Shown one piece after another: positions 46,843 to 58,558 of a stretch of 64,000 nucleotides of DNA. Source of the stretch: Pezicula radicicola. Taxonomy: Eukaryota; Ascomycota; Leotiomycetes; Helotiales; Dermateaceae. Numbering within the stretch: position 1 is the first letter of the stretch; the number at the start of each line of letters is the position of its first letter. Under the pieces are notes generated by a model, which saw only the letters and a list, made by a program, of their open reading frames with translations, did not search any database and was not told the DNA's origin. Location of the stretch: contig PDUO01000015.1 in the NCBI GenBank assembly GCA_003008705.1, positions 191,290 to 255,289 of the forward strand. The letters run 5' to 3'. The translations under genes were made by a program, and so were the position numbers.

Positions 46843-48226
46843 GTTTTGCATACCATGCATAGCTCCTGCAAGTATCAATTTTGGTCTCCGAAAAAAACCC
46901 TCGAGAATGCCGAGTGTAGAAATATCTCTTGCTTAGCATCCTTATATTGGACTGTACTGCATGAACCATTGACCTAGCTCGCTGTGGAAATTGAAGTTAG
47001 GAAATTTGATACACTTAAGTACCAAAGCACCTTGAGTAACCCACTTGTTTTAGTAACTTGGTTGATATCAATAACTCTCTTTATTTAAGTGACTCTTCTG
47101 ATATACCTAAGAAACTCACCTTGTCTTTTTGCTGAACCTCTACGGATATCTAAGGACCTGAAGGGAACAGTTCATCCTACAGGAATATACAACGAACCCC
47201 TAGATTTCTCTCCTTTAATCACGACGAGAAACTTTGCTTAGCCAGAAGATTGAAATGAGCATTATTTTCGTTGATACCCTCAATGTTAAGCAAATTTCTT
47301 GTCCTGGTTACCACCAAGTCTGTCATATTTGGGTATTCAGAGTCCGGTACAGCACTCCCTGGTATCATAGACTGAAATCCCGAAGTCTTTTCTATCTAAT
47401 ATTTTCTGTAGGCCCTGATGTTGGATGTAGCTAAGTTAGGTTATTGAATTAGATGACTATAAATCTAATATCGCAATTTCCTATTTACTCTAGAGCATCC
47501 AAACTGAGGTCCTAATAATGGTGGAGATAGCACTCCAACTCCAGCACTAGGAGACCTTACTCTGATAACACAGTGTTATTAGATGATAATTTGTCTACTT
47601 TAGATTGGTCACGAGGAATAAAATGAGTTCTGGAAGATGATGAGCCATAAGTAGATGAAGTCTCTCGGTTAAAGTGAGTACAGTATGACTTATCGCTTCA
47701 GCTAAAAGATGTCGTAAGAAACGTTGGTGTTCTTATGATTTCTTGGGAAGTTGAATTATCTGACCTTCTCTAGGAAAATGAAGTTAATGAGCTAGGAGCC
47801 GTCTTTAGTGGTCAGTCTTCTCAATTACTAAGTGGTAATAAGAAGAACCTACAGTACTCAGATCCCACATTAGCAACAAGAATTAAACTTCCTTCTCAAG
47901 CTTATTAAGGAGTAGTAGGACCCTTTTTTAGTGTCTATCATGTACCACACTATAAAATTTATATCTTAGGAAAAGAAAGAGCGGGTTTCCGATTCACTGG
48001 GTTGGTATATTCGCTTTTACATTTTAAAGTTTCAATTTCGTATTGACTGATATTGTTTTTTAGAAGTTATATACTAGGATTCTTGACTCAGAAGAAATAC
48101 TATTATCATCTAGTATGAAATTGAAAATATGGTTTAAAACAAGATAGTACATCTCCTTTCTTATATTCGACTGGTGTTGCGCGGGAGTTGAGTACTATTA
48201 TACTTCGGGGAAAGTGATTTGGTACC
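46843..48226. other. Spacer with dispersed repeats and a coding relic
   Basis: Degenerate 18-nt-type repeats lie at about 47025-47125. A stop-riddled coding relic occupies 47561-48046. The Tc1/mariner element begins at 48229 after a TA. Confidence 0.5.
47561..48046 (+). pseudogene. Coding relic with five in-frame stops
   Basis: One frame reads 161 codons with protein-like composition: TVLLDDNLSTLDWSRGIK, VQYDLSLQLKDVVRNVGVLM, ENEVNELGAVFSGQSSQLL, then GVVGPFFSVYHVPHYKIYIL. It is broken by TGA, TAA, TGA, TAG and TAA codons. All can be explained by C-to-T or G-to-A changes of CGA, CAA, CAG or TGG, as expected for RIP. I do not recognise the family. It lies just upstream of the transposon. Confidence 0.4.
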
Positions 48227-48228
48227 TA

Positions 48229-48255
48229 AAATGGGGTCGCAAAAGTCTTTGTGCA
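48229..48255 (+). repeat. Left terminal inverted repeat
   Basis: 27 bp, identical to the inverse of 49600-49626. Immediately preceded by TA. Confidence 0.9.
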
Positions 48256-48317
48256 CGACCCACATATACTGACGCGACGCGTTTTTCGTGTTCCTACCCT
48301 CTCTACAAAACAACAAA

Positions 48318-49471
48318 ATGCCTAGCCCACGCAAATCCTTTACTAATAGCCTTAATCCCAATCGAAAGCCAAGAGGTCAATTGTCTAAAGATGAGAGACT
48401 TACTATTATACAAGCTATTTTAGACGGAGAGAAAATAGGTGTTTTGGTGCGTCGATTTCGCTGCCATCGAAATACAATTCGAAATATATTCAAGCGATAT
48501 CAAGAAACGAATAGCCTACGAAATAGACCTCAATCTGGCCGACCTCCTATATTAAATCGACGAGAAAGAAGAGCTCTTTTTAGACTAGTTCGAAGGGAAC
48601 CAACCCTCCCGTGGGCTAGTCTTATAGACTGGTGTCAAACTTATATAGGCAAAAAGGTATCAAAAGACACCCTTCGGCGTATTCTACGCTCTACAAAGCT
48701 TGGGCATTGGAAATCTTTGAAGAGGATCTTCTTAGATAGAAGAGCTATACTACAGAGAACTCGATATTATCGGGAATGGCAAGGGAGGGAAGTAGAATTG
48801 ACTTAAGTATATACATCTAATATAGCCTATCTTCTGCTATATTAACCTACCTATAGGGCTTCTTTTCAGATGAGTATTCAGTAGCCTCAGATACCTCGAA
48901 CCCTACTGGCTGGGTATGGCGATTCTCCAACGAACGATACGAGCGACGAATGGTTAATATTACGAATCATAGGAAGCCAGACATTACTATAATGGTATAG
49001 GGAGCAATATAGCTTGGTGGGAGGTCAGAACTAGTCATTATGACAAGGGATATGGACTCTAAGGGCAAGGGATACACTACCTGGAGCTACCTACAAGCTC
49101 TTGAAGAGGCTCTTCTTCCTATATATGAGCCAGGTCGATTTTATCAACAAGATAATACGAAAATACATACATCAGGGAAGGTACAGAAATGGTTCGAGGA
49201 GCATAGAATCTGGGTTATTTACTGGCCTGCGCATAGCCCAGATATAAACCCAATTGAACATGTCTGGCGGGCAATGAAGTCTATTTTATATAGACAACAT
49301 CCAGATATCCATTTATTAAAGGATAATCAAGCTGATGTAGAAGTTTTAAAGGGTTGGATTAGAGAGGTATGGGAGGCGGTTCCACAAGAGCTTATTGATA
49401 GGCTTATTCTTTCTGTACCAAATAGAGTACGAGCTCTACGCAAGGCAAAGGGCTGGTATACTAAGTATTAA
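48318..49471 (+). pseudogene. Tc1-family transposase gene with RIP-like stops
   Basis: ATG 48318 opens a helix-turn-helix region (LSKDERLTIIQAILDGEK, then RCHRNTIRNIFKRYQ and RPQSGRPP). The catalytic half has FFSDEYS (first Asp), RFYQQDNTKIH (second Asp) and HSPDINPIEHVWR (Glu), with 34 residues between the last two: a DD34E triad. A 50-nt segment (48807-48856) has donor GTATAT, a TTAAC branch and acceptor CTATAG; removing it joins both halves in frame (368 codons). Three stops remain: TAA 48804-48806, TAG 48998-49000 and TAG 49010-49012. The last two replace Trp in a V-W-G-A-I-W context. All fit C-to-T/G-to-A change. The copy cannot make full-length enzyme as it stands. Confidence 0.85.
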
Positions 49472-49599
49472 AGCTCTAAATCAGGGCTTTCAAATGAATG
49501 TATTATTAGATTTTTATCTATTTTATTGGGTTTTTAAATAGACTAGGAAGACTAAGTGGGATAAATAGGAAATGGTGGGGTATTACATAATATGGGGCA

Positions 49600-49626
49600 T
49601 GCACAAAGACTTTTGCGACCCCATTT
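49600..49626 (-). repeat. Right terminal inverted repeat
   Basis: 27 bp, inverse of 48229-48255, followed by TA. Confidence 0.9.
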
Positions 49627-49628
49627 TA

Positions 49629-50412
49629 GCTGAATAGACTGTAGAAATGTGTAATCTGTTGGTGTTGTTAGTTGCTTTATTGGTGAAATCCTAAGGAATT
49701 GATTAATTTTATTTTGTACGCAGTTTTCTTAGGGGAGTAGTTTGTAATAGGAAAGATGTACTTAGGTAGATAGATAGCTTAGCACAACTACAAATTAAGC
49801 GAGCTACACAACCTTTACTTCTTAGGGAATCTTCTGGAACCTCTGATTAAGTAAATGTAAATTATCTTTTCATGAACGATAAGTTGATAAGGTAGTGGTT
49901 GTTGTTAATTCTCTCTCTGCTACTAATATTTACTTTCTTATGTCATTTAATCAAACACCGAAATAGAGTGAGTTGCTCGAAACAAGTTTTTCACTCAAAT
50001 AAGGTAGTCGCCCAAGTAAGTCAGCTAAATCAAGGGAGACACTCAAATCAAGTGAGTTATTGGATTCAAATAAGGTGATATCACTAGATACAAATGAATA
50101 AGTGATTCTAGTCGCGTGACAGTGCCTGCATTCCATAGAATATTTTCGATTTGCTACAAATTAGAAATATGAAATCTAGGTGCGGAACACGGGGCTGTCG
50201 TTCTAAATCCACTTTTCGTTCTACACAGAATATATCGTCTTTGACACCCACATATTGCGTTTGTAGCTTAGGCAGTACGTAGTGACAAATGATTACAGCC
50301 AAGGAACCTGGAAATGGGAATGTGAACAGATTAGAGCTGATTTTGAATTGAGAGAAGCAGATTATAATTTTATATATTATAGCTATAGATTAGAAATAAG
50401 CCACGTCAACAG
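49629..50412. repeat. Spacer with dispersed 18-nt-type repeats
   Basis: Motifs such as CACTCAAATCAAGTGAGTTA and CGCCCAAGTAAGTCAGCTAA are concentrated at about 49965-50092. No gene is seen. Confidence 0.55.
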
Positions 50413-52474
50413 TTAAACATGATCATCTCTTGAGCCAGGTCTCTCAAAAAGATCCTCCTCCTTCTCTGCCGGTGCATCGATATGCATATTAAACTCCTTC
50501 GCAGGATCAATGAGGAAGATAGCTCCTAGATCAGGATATTAGTGGTTGCAATATTGACGAGGCGGCCAAAAGGCTACGTACCAACTGCAGCGACGACTGT
50601 AAAGCAACAAGCAGCAACCCATACAAATCGGAATGCGATACTGTAGGCCTCGTACAAACCACCTACACCTGCACCGATGATCTCCGCTGTAACTCCATCA
50701 ACTTGCGCAAGCGCAGTGGTATTACTACCGGCTAAGTCGGTGATGAATGCTGGTAGAGAAGAGGTTGGAAGGCCGAGAGGGAGGACTGCTTCTGCGATTT
50801 TGGTTCCGAGATTGTCGTTGAGTTTGCCGACGAATATGGCGTTGTCTAGGTTTGGACAGTTAGAGACAGGTTTCGATGAAGTATGATACTGTAGGGTTGG
50901 AACGGCACTTACAGATAGCCAAACCAACTGAGCCTCCCAGAGATCTCATTCCAATCATCAAACCGCTAGTAGTGGCAATCAATTCTCGAGGGGTACTGAG
51001 TTGAGCAACAGTAACCAGGGCACAAAGACAGATACCGAGGCCAAGACCAAGAAATATGGCATAGCCCCAGACAGGACTTGATGTACCCGGAGTAGCAGTC
51101 GCCATACAGATGAAAAAGATGATCATGAAAGCGAAGGCAATGACCGTCGGAAGCTGCACAGTTTTTGTTTTCGAGCAGTACAGACCTGCCAGCACAGCGG
51201 ATAGAGCATAGAAAATCATGGTTACTCCGTACCGAGCCCCAGTCCTAAGGGCATCAGTCTCGAAAAGAACCCCAACTTCAAATGCGAAGTAGTTATTGGC
51301 GGAGAAGAAGACAAGACCTTCAACAAACACGCATAGAAGTGCAATTGGAAAATTGCGTCCGTTGGAGAATAGACCGTGGTGAAACATGCCGTCTTTCTTG
51401 ACTTTCCATTCGTAACCCACGAGAACCAAAATTAATGCACACCCCACGAGAAAGGGTGCAAGAACATGGGCGTCAGTCCACGGGTAAGGATTTTGCGAGT
51501 ATGAAAGACCGACACAAAAAAGGACCAAGCCTGAGGTAAGCAAAAAGTATCCCACCCAGTCGAGATTTCTTAATTTCTCTGCGTTGGTAAACTCCAACTG
51601 CGATTTCTGAGGTGGCGGGTTGTAAAGCACACAACAGAGAGCTGTTGCAACAACATAGAGTGCCGTAGCGAAGTACCAGTAGTTGCGAAAGCCAGCAGGA
51701 TTGGAGTTTCTCGTCATCGCTCCGCCCACCAGAAGAGCAACCAGTCCACCCAACGCCGCTGATACATTGACAGCTGCTTGGGCAAATGGCCTATACTTCC
51801 GTTGAACAACCTCTGATGCGACAGCGTGAAGTAAGGGCTGTGCACCATATGACAGCCCTGCAATGATTTCTCCTGCTATGGCCATGGGCATTCCATTTGC
51901 ACGAGAGACGACTATGCAACCAACAGCGCCGCAGCCGGTAAGAATGATGAGGAACCATCGTCGGCCCCAGTAGTCAGCTGCTTGAGAGACTGGAGGACTT
52001 AAGACAACCGTTCCAATGGCAATGGATGAGGTTAGCCATACACTGTTGGTGGAACCACCTAGGACTTTGACAATATCTTGTGTACGCTAGATCGTAGTTA
52101 GCATGACATTTGTTTTAGTTTAGTGAAATTTATGCTCAACTTACTGCTCCAGCTCCTACAACATTGACTAACTGAGCAAAGTATATTAGACACACGGTGA
52201 ACACGGTGAGGTACGTCTTTGCATGGAGATGAGGAACCGGTTCATGACCATCTTCGATGGTGTTGGGGGAGGCCTGGCGTCCTTTTTCGGATTCATATTC
52301 AAAACTGCTCTCCACGACTTTAGATACTGACGGCTTCTCTTCTGCAGTAATAGGAGATACAGGCTCAGATGTTTTCGTCTGATCCTCTACCGCGACAGTC
52401 GAGGTGATATCGCTAGGGGTATCCGATGCTGGCTGTTGCCCTTCGGTCCCTTGAACAGCTCGATCCTTCTCCAT
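50413..52474 (-). CDS. TRI12-like MFS drug/toxin efflux-type transporter (626 aa)
   Basis: Exons are complement(50413-50525, 50582-50845, 50913-52086, 52145-52474), all phases consistent. About 90 hydrophilic N-terminal residues precede the first helix (TYLTVFTVCLIYFAQLV). Then come SVWLTSSIAIG, VSQAADYWGRRWFLI and some 13-14 helices, the layout of 14-spanner MFS proteins of the TRI12/siderophore-iron group. In this family members export trichothecene-type metabolites or exchange siderophores; substrate here is unknown. The C-terminal tail is acidic and ends GSRDDHV. Its start lies about 1.2 kb from the divergent FAD monooxygenase gene, so a shared metabolic role is possible but unproved. Confidence 0.88.
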
Positions 52475-53664
52475 TGTGTTCTGTAGGATCCGACGTCTAA
52501 TAAAAGAGTGAATAAACTAAATAAACGTCGAGCTTCCAACAGACTCTACAGAGTGAAAGTTTTGGAAAACAGGACTTTTGAGGGAGTAGGAACACAATGG
52601 GGAAGTTAAGTTGTTAGACATGCGGAGATTGACCCACAACAACTTTTTTTTACAGGAAAATACCCTTGGATCGTGGAAGTGAGCCGCAAGGGTCCATAAC
52701 AGGGTCTAGATATTGAAACCACAATTTTCTCCCTGATGATTGATCTGAGTTGCCGCAGCGGTCCTACAGTGCCCGACACTGCACCATACCCAGGTATGCT
52801 TGGCATGCTGCAGCAATCCCAAGTCGTCCAACATTGAAGAGAATGCAGCCCCTGCCCGGCATATGCATCGTGCATTTCCCTGGTAGAATTTTGAATCTGC
52901 CCATCTGATCATAGCAGATACAGCTAGATTCATGGCTGATAATAGAGGCAATCCATTGCATGAGCTCTTCAGCGCCATTTGTGTTATATATATCTTGCCG
53001 GTGCTGTTTGTTGTATTCTTACAGGCGAGTGCAGTATACTGTATTTGTCGAGGCGTAAAATAGTTCCGGCAGGCAAGCACGAAGCGATGAGGGAGTGAAG
53101 AAGGCTGTTCGCAACTAGACCAGATACCGGAGTTGTGCCGATTCCCAAACCCCGACCCCCGATGGCTTCTTCAACGGGGGAACCTAGCCTCAACTGGAAT
53201 AGTCTATCTGATCTCAACAACCTTGTTCTCACGACCATGTTTTTCCATGGCTTCCATGCCTCCTCGCTCGGTAACGAACCCTACAGAGAAAGTACAGTAT
53301 GAAGGCAGCCAATAATACAGTATACTATCTAAGATACACCCATAATATTATCTACCAGTAATTTACTTTCGTACGTATGCAGCCGCAGCATTGGGATTGG
53401 GCACACGACGACGAGGCCCGCTATGTTTTCCACCCTCTGTTTTTTGTATGGATGCGCCATTGACGGCGGTCAGGTGAGAGGGCTAGGAATTTGTAGGCTT
53501 CAGACCGCACCTCCACTGTTCGACTGCTTTTCCGAAAGCAAGCCTGCCACACCTTACCTGCCTATACCAAGCCAAGACAAGAACTTAAAACCATTGCATT
53601 CAGCATTGCAATTCGGTCTTGACTTGATTGTTAGATTTGACTACTACTCTTAACTCTTTCCACC
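52475..53664. other. Divergent promoter spacer
   Basis: The region separates the MFS pump from the monooxygenase. A 125-codon minus frame (52706-53080) with several Cys has no start, domain or splice support and is not called. ACAGTATAC-type words recur at 53295-53325. Confidence 0.5.
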
Positions 53665-55496
53665 ATGCCTTCTGCTGACACTCCGCCCCTCAATATCATC
53701 GTTGTGGGAGCGGGCATTGCAGGACTTACAGCCGCCATCTCATGTCGTCGAGCAGGCCACAAGGTCACGATATATGAAAGGTCCGCTCTAAATAATGAGC
53801 TGGGCGCTGCGATCCATGTATGTCCAAATGCATCACGCGGCCTTCTCGCCTGGGGTCTTGATCCTGTGAGAGCACGCTTTGTAAAGGTGAAGCGTAGCTG
53901 GCGAGCAAAAGGTATCACCCTGGAGAAGTTCTTCGAGAGCGATGAAGCCTATATTGAACCCACCTTTGGCGCCCCTTGGTTTTTTGCTCATCGAGTCGAC
54001 CTCCACGAAGAACTAAAACGTCTTGCGACTGATACAGAAGGCGAGGGACAGCCCGCATCTGTGCATCTCAGATCAGAAGTACAGAGTTATGTATGTATTC
54101 GCAGAAAATTGTTATGGTTGGTATTTTACTAATCGAACTTCGTGGATACGTAGAATACAGAAGCAGGCTCCATCACTTTGGCCAATGGAAAAACAGTTTC
54201 TGGAGATCTAATCATTGCAGCCGACGGAGTCCATTCTGATGCTGTAGAGTAAGTCTGAAGTTCTGGGAGCAAATTCGCCCCTTTAGGGCCCAATTACTTA
54301 CTGCTCTTAAATCATCTTTGATTTACTTCTGATAATACCTCGAACAAGTAAACTAACTCTGACTTTCTAACTTTAGAGCAGTTCTTGGATATGCCAATAA
54401 AGCAATTCCGACGACTCATTATAACTTTGCATACCGATTCTTGATCCCCTCAGCCGACATTTTGGCAGACCCAGAAACTGCACATTTCGCAGAGGGTGAC
54501 GACGGGACTATGAAATTTCTTGTTGGGGATGGGCACCGTTTGGTTTGGTACCCGTGTCGAAAGTAAGTTCCATGCTTTTAGTTCAGTCGTAATTATAATT
54601 TCTATGTAGTCAAGAATCCATCTGCATTGTACTAGAGCTTATGAAATGATAGCAATGAGCAACATAACTTTGTCGCAATTTTTCACAGCGATGAGAAGGT
54701 TGCTCATGAAGGTATGTAGCAAATGCCCCATCAATTCCGAGTCACATCCTAACTGGCCAAAAGATTGGCAGACTCCGGTTGATCAAACCACTTTACTTAA
54801 GCGCTATTCCGATTTCCATCCAAGCGTACTTGCAGTTCTGAAGTGAGTTCCCAGTATGCAAAATCACAGGTCTTGCTATTGACTGCTTCCCATCAAGAAA
54901 AACGACAGAGATCAAACAATGGCCATTACTTTACCGACCACCTATTCCTACTTGGCATAACGGGAAACTCGTGCTGATCGGCGATGCCGCCCACCCAATG
55001 CTTCCTCGTACGTCTAATGAATTTTTGTTTCCTTAAAGTCTACTTCGACCTCTAACCTATCTCCCTAAATAGATCAAGGGCAAGGCGGTGCCCAAGCAAT
55101 AGAAGATGCCGTTGCGCTCGGGATCGTTCTATCCGGGTGCCCAGAAAGCAACATTACCCCGAGGTTACAGCTCTGGGAACAGCTGAGAATCAAGAGAGCG
55201 AGTGTGATGCAGATTTTCAGTAACGCAGGCCAAGACGAACCCGAGCGCATACATGCAGAGGCCGCTGTACTCATCGGCGCAGATAATGTGCCCAGTAAGT
55301 TCACTCAACTTCTCATAAAGTTTTTAATACTTAAAGCTAATACTCATTTTCAGAAACACAAGAAGAGTTCTTCAAGTACAACTTCGGTTACGATGTTGTG
55401 AAGGATAGTCAACAAGCTATGCTGCGCGAGTTTCCTGGGTGGAAATTACCTGAGAAGTTCTTTGAAAGCAAGCCTGGAGAAGGCACATACCCGTAG
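53665..55496 (+). CDS. FAD-dependent monooxygenase, salicylate-hydroxylase-like (439 aa)
   Basis: Eight exons: 53665-54090, 54154-54248, 54377-54562, 54653-54711, 54764-54842, 54898-55007, 55073-55294, 55354-55496. The class A flavin monooxygenase marks are all present: the dinucleotide loop [12 protein letters not shown] (G15-x-G17-x-x-G20), [10 protein letters not shown] (D166-G167) and [12 protein letters not shown] (G310-D311) followed by [11 protein letters not shown]. Such enzymes hydroxylate aromatic acids or polyketide/terpenoid intermediates using NAD(P)H and O2. Family members serve both aromatic catabolism and secondary metabolism. Intron density is high but each junction keeps the frame. 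It is divergent from a TRI12-like pump and upstream of a Pth11-like receptor; no backbone synthase is in view, so a biosynthetic cluster is not shown. Confidence 0.9.
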
Positions 55497-57054
55497 ACAC
55501 TTTTGATAGAAGCTGGTTCAAGGAGTTGCAACATCTTTCTCCGAATGCCGTTCTGAGGGCCTCGCTAAATTCTTGCCAGTAATAGGAGTCGCGTAGTCCC
55601 TCAGTAAGGTTCGGACTAACATTGCTATCTTATCACTTAACTTCTAATAATTTGGGTTGTCAGTCGTGTTATCTACTAGCATTTTCCATCCATTCATCAC
55701 AAGTTGTGAAATGTTTTGGCTTGGAAATATCCATTTTAAAATCTTCGTATGCGTGCCAATGTGGCACAGCACATCGTGTCATTTGAAGTGGTCTGTATGA
55801 TAACCGAGGTGTTTGTCTTTAAAACATTCTTGTGGGGGCCAAGTGTAGAAGCAAGCATCTCCCCGAACCCTGGGGCTCCAACATCCTCAGATCAACTCAG
55901 AAATCAAGATATCGCTTGGGGGTCCACTGACTGCTTGGCGTACGTGCAAAAGAAGGCTGAACTCCGGCGCCGTGTATGCGCCACGTACACCAGTTGGCAC
56001 CGCCTGTATCTCCGGTGAATCTGTTGTCGGTTCGACTTCCGGGCAACACGGAGCAGATGGCGACCAGAGCAGATGGATACCATGTCAAACAATTCCTTCC
56101 GAAGTTTCGGTTATCTTGTGATTTAGTCAATGATACTATTATACAAGGTGCTTAGTGGGATGCACAAAACCTGCTTAAGGTGCTGACTGCGAAACTGGCA
56201 GCCGTTTGGGGCATGCGGAGTAACCTTTGACAGCATTTATTACCAATGAATTGCTTGACATGAACTTTAAAGTCTATGCGGAATAACTTGTACCAGGTTT
56301 TCCATTATTTCCCAACTTGATACCCATGGGTTGTCAAGATTAATGACGCCCAAGTTGCAAGTTGAGACAAAACGCTACTCATACCAGCGACGAGCTACCC
56401 CATTTGGAGATCAACTTTCAGGCACCAGGTTCAGCCCTGTCAGTCACTGCTAATGAAGTAATACCCTGCCTGCCCTGCTGCTGTACCTGCACCTATGTTT
56501 GTTTTTTTCACGCGGGGACTTCGAAAGCAGGATGAGCAGACTATTCTAGTGCTTTGAGTAATATTATAGCGAATTTAAAGTTTCTTCGATATTTAGCATG
56601 CACGCCGCCTTCAATAGATCATCTCGGTACCGGTACCATTAGCATTATTAACTTCCGCTACAATTTAGTTTCTCTCCAATAGTCTTTATCATCCACCACA
56701 GGACAGTCTGTTCCGACAAGGAATGCAACCTTTAGGATCAAGGGTTTAACAAAAGCAGGAGAGAACCCTTGCGACAAAGGGGGGTACATTGTGCTCCAAT
56801 CCAGGAAACACTTCCGCTTTTCCATAGTTATGGTACTCCTATGAACTAGGTAAGGGGTTTGTCCAAGGTGCAGACACTGGTACTCGTACTCGTATGTACC
56901 TATCTCGTTATACCTAAAGTGTGAGCCCGCGAGTTGTACACAATTTTATACTAGATTGCTACATCTTAGCAGGCCGACTGAGAAGCACCACCATATTATA
57001 TGGAACCCCTCCCAACACGTATGCGATCGTCACTTCAATTCTCTATATTCGACA
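55497..57054. other. Spacer without recognised genes
   Basis: I see no gene or clear repeat. A GGTACCGGTACC-like palindrome lies at about 56626-56637. Confidence 0.5.
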
Positions 57055-58558
57055 ATGTTAGCTCCTGCTGCGGTACCAGTCGTGGTGACTGGCATCACAT
57101 TCACGGCGATATCTGCTACCATTGTGTTTTGCAGACTCATCACTCGCCTGGTCGTGATTAAAAATGCTGGTGCCGACGATTATTTCATGCTGGCTTCACT
57201 TGTAAGCCGATTTTCTAGGTGGCGCAACTAAATCCTATATACTTACATTATATAGATGTCATCTTTCGGATTCCTGATTGTAGTCATGTTCCGTGAGTTA
57301 AATTCTTCCTACTCCCTTCGCAGCTCTAATTTTGCAACAGAGGTGAAGTATGGGCTTGGGTCGCACACCACAGATGTACTAGCAGCAGGGCACTTGGAGA
57401 AATTCCTACAAGTAAGCTTTGCCAACTTCCGAAAGTTTATAACGTACCAAGGCTAACATCTTTGGTAGTGTCTCTGGGCAACTATTCCGGTTTACAACTT
57501 AACTTTAACCTTATGCAAATTGTCCATCATTTGTCAATACATGCGCATCTTCACGACCGAGAAGGTTATCAAGCTCTGCAAGATCATGCTTGGTGTTCTT
57601 GCTGTCTATGGATGTTGGACCGTCTTTGGATCTGTCTTCATGTGCCTCCCAGTTTCTTATTTCTGGAACGAGAGCAAGGAAGACGGACGCTGTATGAGTA
57701 AGCTTGGGGTAAGTCTATATACCTACTTACTTTTTGCTATATAATTACTAATCAATCTAAAGTTTTGGTTCTCTAACTCGGCATTGAACATCACCACGGA
57801 TCTTATGATCTTTGCGATTCCCATGCCGCTGCTCAGGCAGTTGCAGTTGCCGAAGAAGCAGAAGATAGGCTTGATGTTTGTTTTCGCCTTTGGAGCTTTG
57901 TAAGTCTGATATGGTAAAAATATGAATGGTGGGATCAATGCTGATAGTAGAAAAGCGTTTGTGTTACCAGCATTATTCGGCTGAAGTCATTGTATGAGAT
58001 CTCGGTTTCTCCAGATACTACGCGTAAGTTCTATCTATTCTGCCATTGAGCTAGGTGAGGATACTAATACCTTGATAGTGGCTGGTGCTGGAACTGCAAT
58101 CTGGACATCAATTGAAATTAATGTCGCCATCAGCTGTTCATCACTACCAGCACTAAAACCTCTGTAAGCTAACTACCTCTTTCAAATTATCCATCCATTC
58201 AACACGAGCATAAATATAAACTAACATCACTCCCTTCCACAGAATCGCCAAAGCCTTCCCTCACCTCCTTAGCACAGGAAACTCCCGCACAAAATCAAAT
58301 ATGTACGCAAACATGTCTGGAAACGGTATAGGAGGTAGTCATCACATGGAAACTTTAAGTAGTAGGGCACGAGGTGGAGATAAAGATAAAAAAGATGACG
58401 ATATGAAGGTTACCATACAGCAGACTGTTGATGTTTATCAGCAAAGCGATGCAGTTAGACCGAATAGTAGGGAAGGAAGTGAGAGGAGTTTGGTTGGTTG
58501 GAAAGCGGAGGTCTTTTGTGAGGAACCTAGGCCTAAACAACCGCATCAACATGTGTGA
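57055..58558 (+). CDS. Pth11-like rhodopsin-domain membrane protein (366 aa)
   Basis: Eight exons: 57055-57201, 57256-57292, 57341-57411, 57469-57708, 57763-57899, 57956-58023, 58079-58163, 58243-58558. ATG 57055 is chosen because the first helix follows directly (VVVTGITFTAISATIVF). Family marks are GADDYFMLAS, VKYGLGSH across an intron, FLQ-CLWATIPVYNLTL, the extracellular C...W/F block CLPVSYFWNESKEDGRCM, NSALNITTDLMIFAIPMPLL and EINVAISCSSLPALKPL. It has seven predicted helices and a hydrophilic tail of about 100 residues. This fungal rhodopsin-domain/Pth11-like group is thought to include surface sensors; only a few are studied. Ligand and role here are unknown. Confidence 0.88.

Larger units (their letters stand above)
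48229..49626 (+). mobile_element. Tc1/mariner DNA transposon, 1398 bp
   Basis: The 27-bp ends AAATGGGGTCGCAAAAGTCT... (48229-48255) and their inverse (49600-49626) match exactly, and both are flanked by TA (48227-48228, 49627-49628), the expected target duplication. It encloses a DD34E-type transposase gene that has three in-frame stops. Perfect ends with a dead gene suggest fairly recent insertion and then point mutation, or mobilisation in trans. Confidence 0.9.

Noticed and set aside
52706..53080. 125-codon minus-strand frame with several Cys between two genes
   Set aside because: No signal peptide, domain or splice support; it overlaps other-frame ORFs of similar length in the same spacer.
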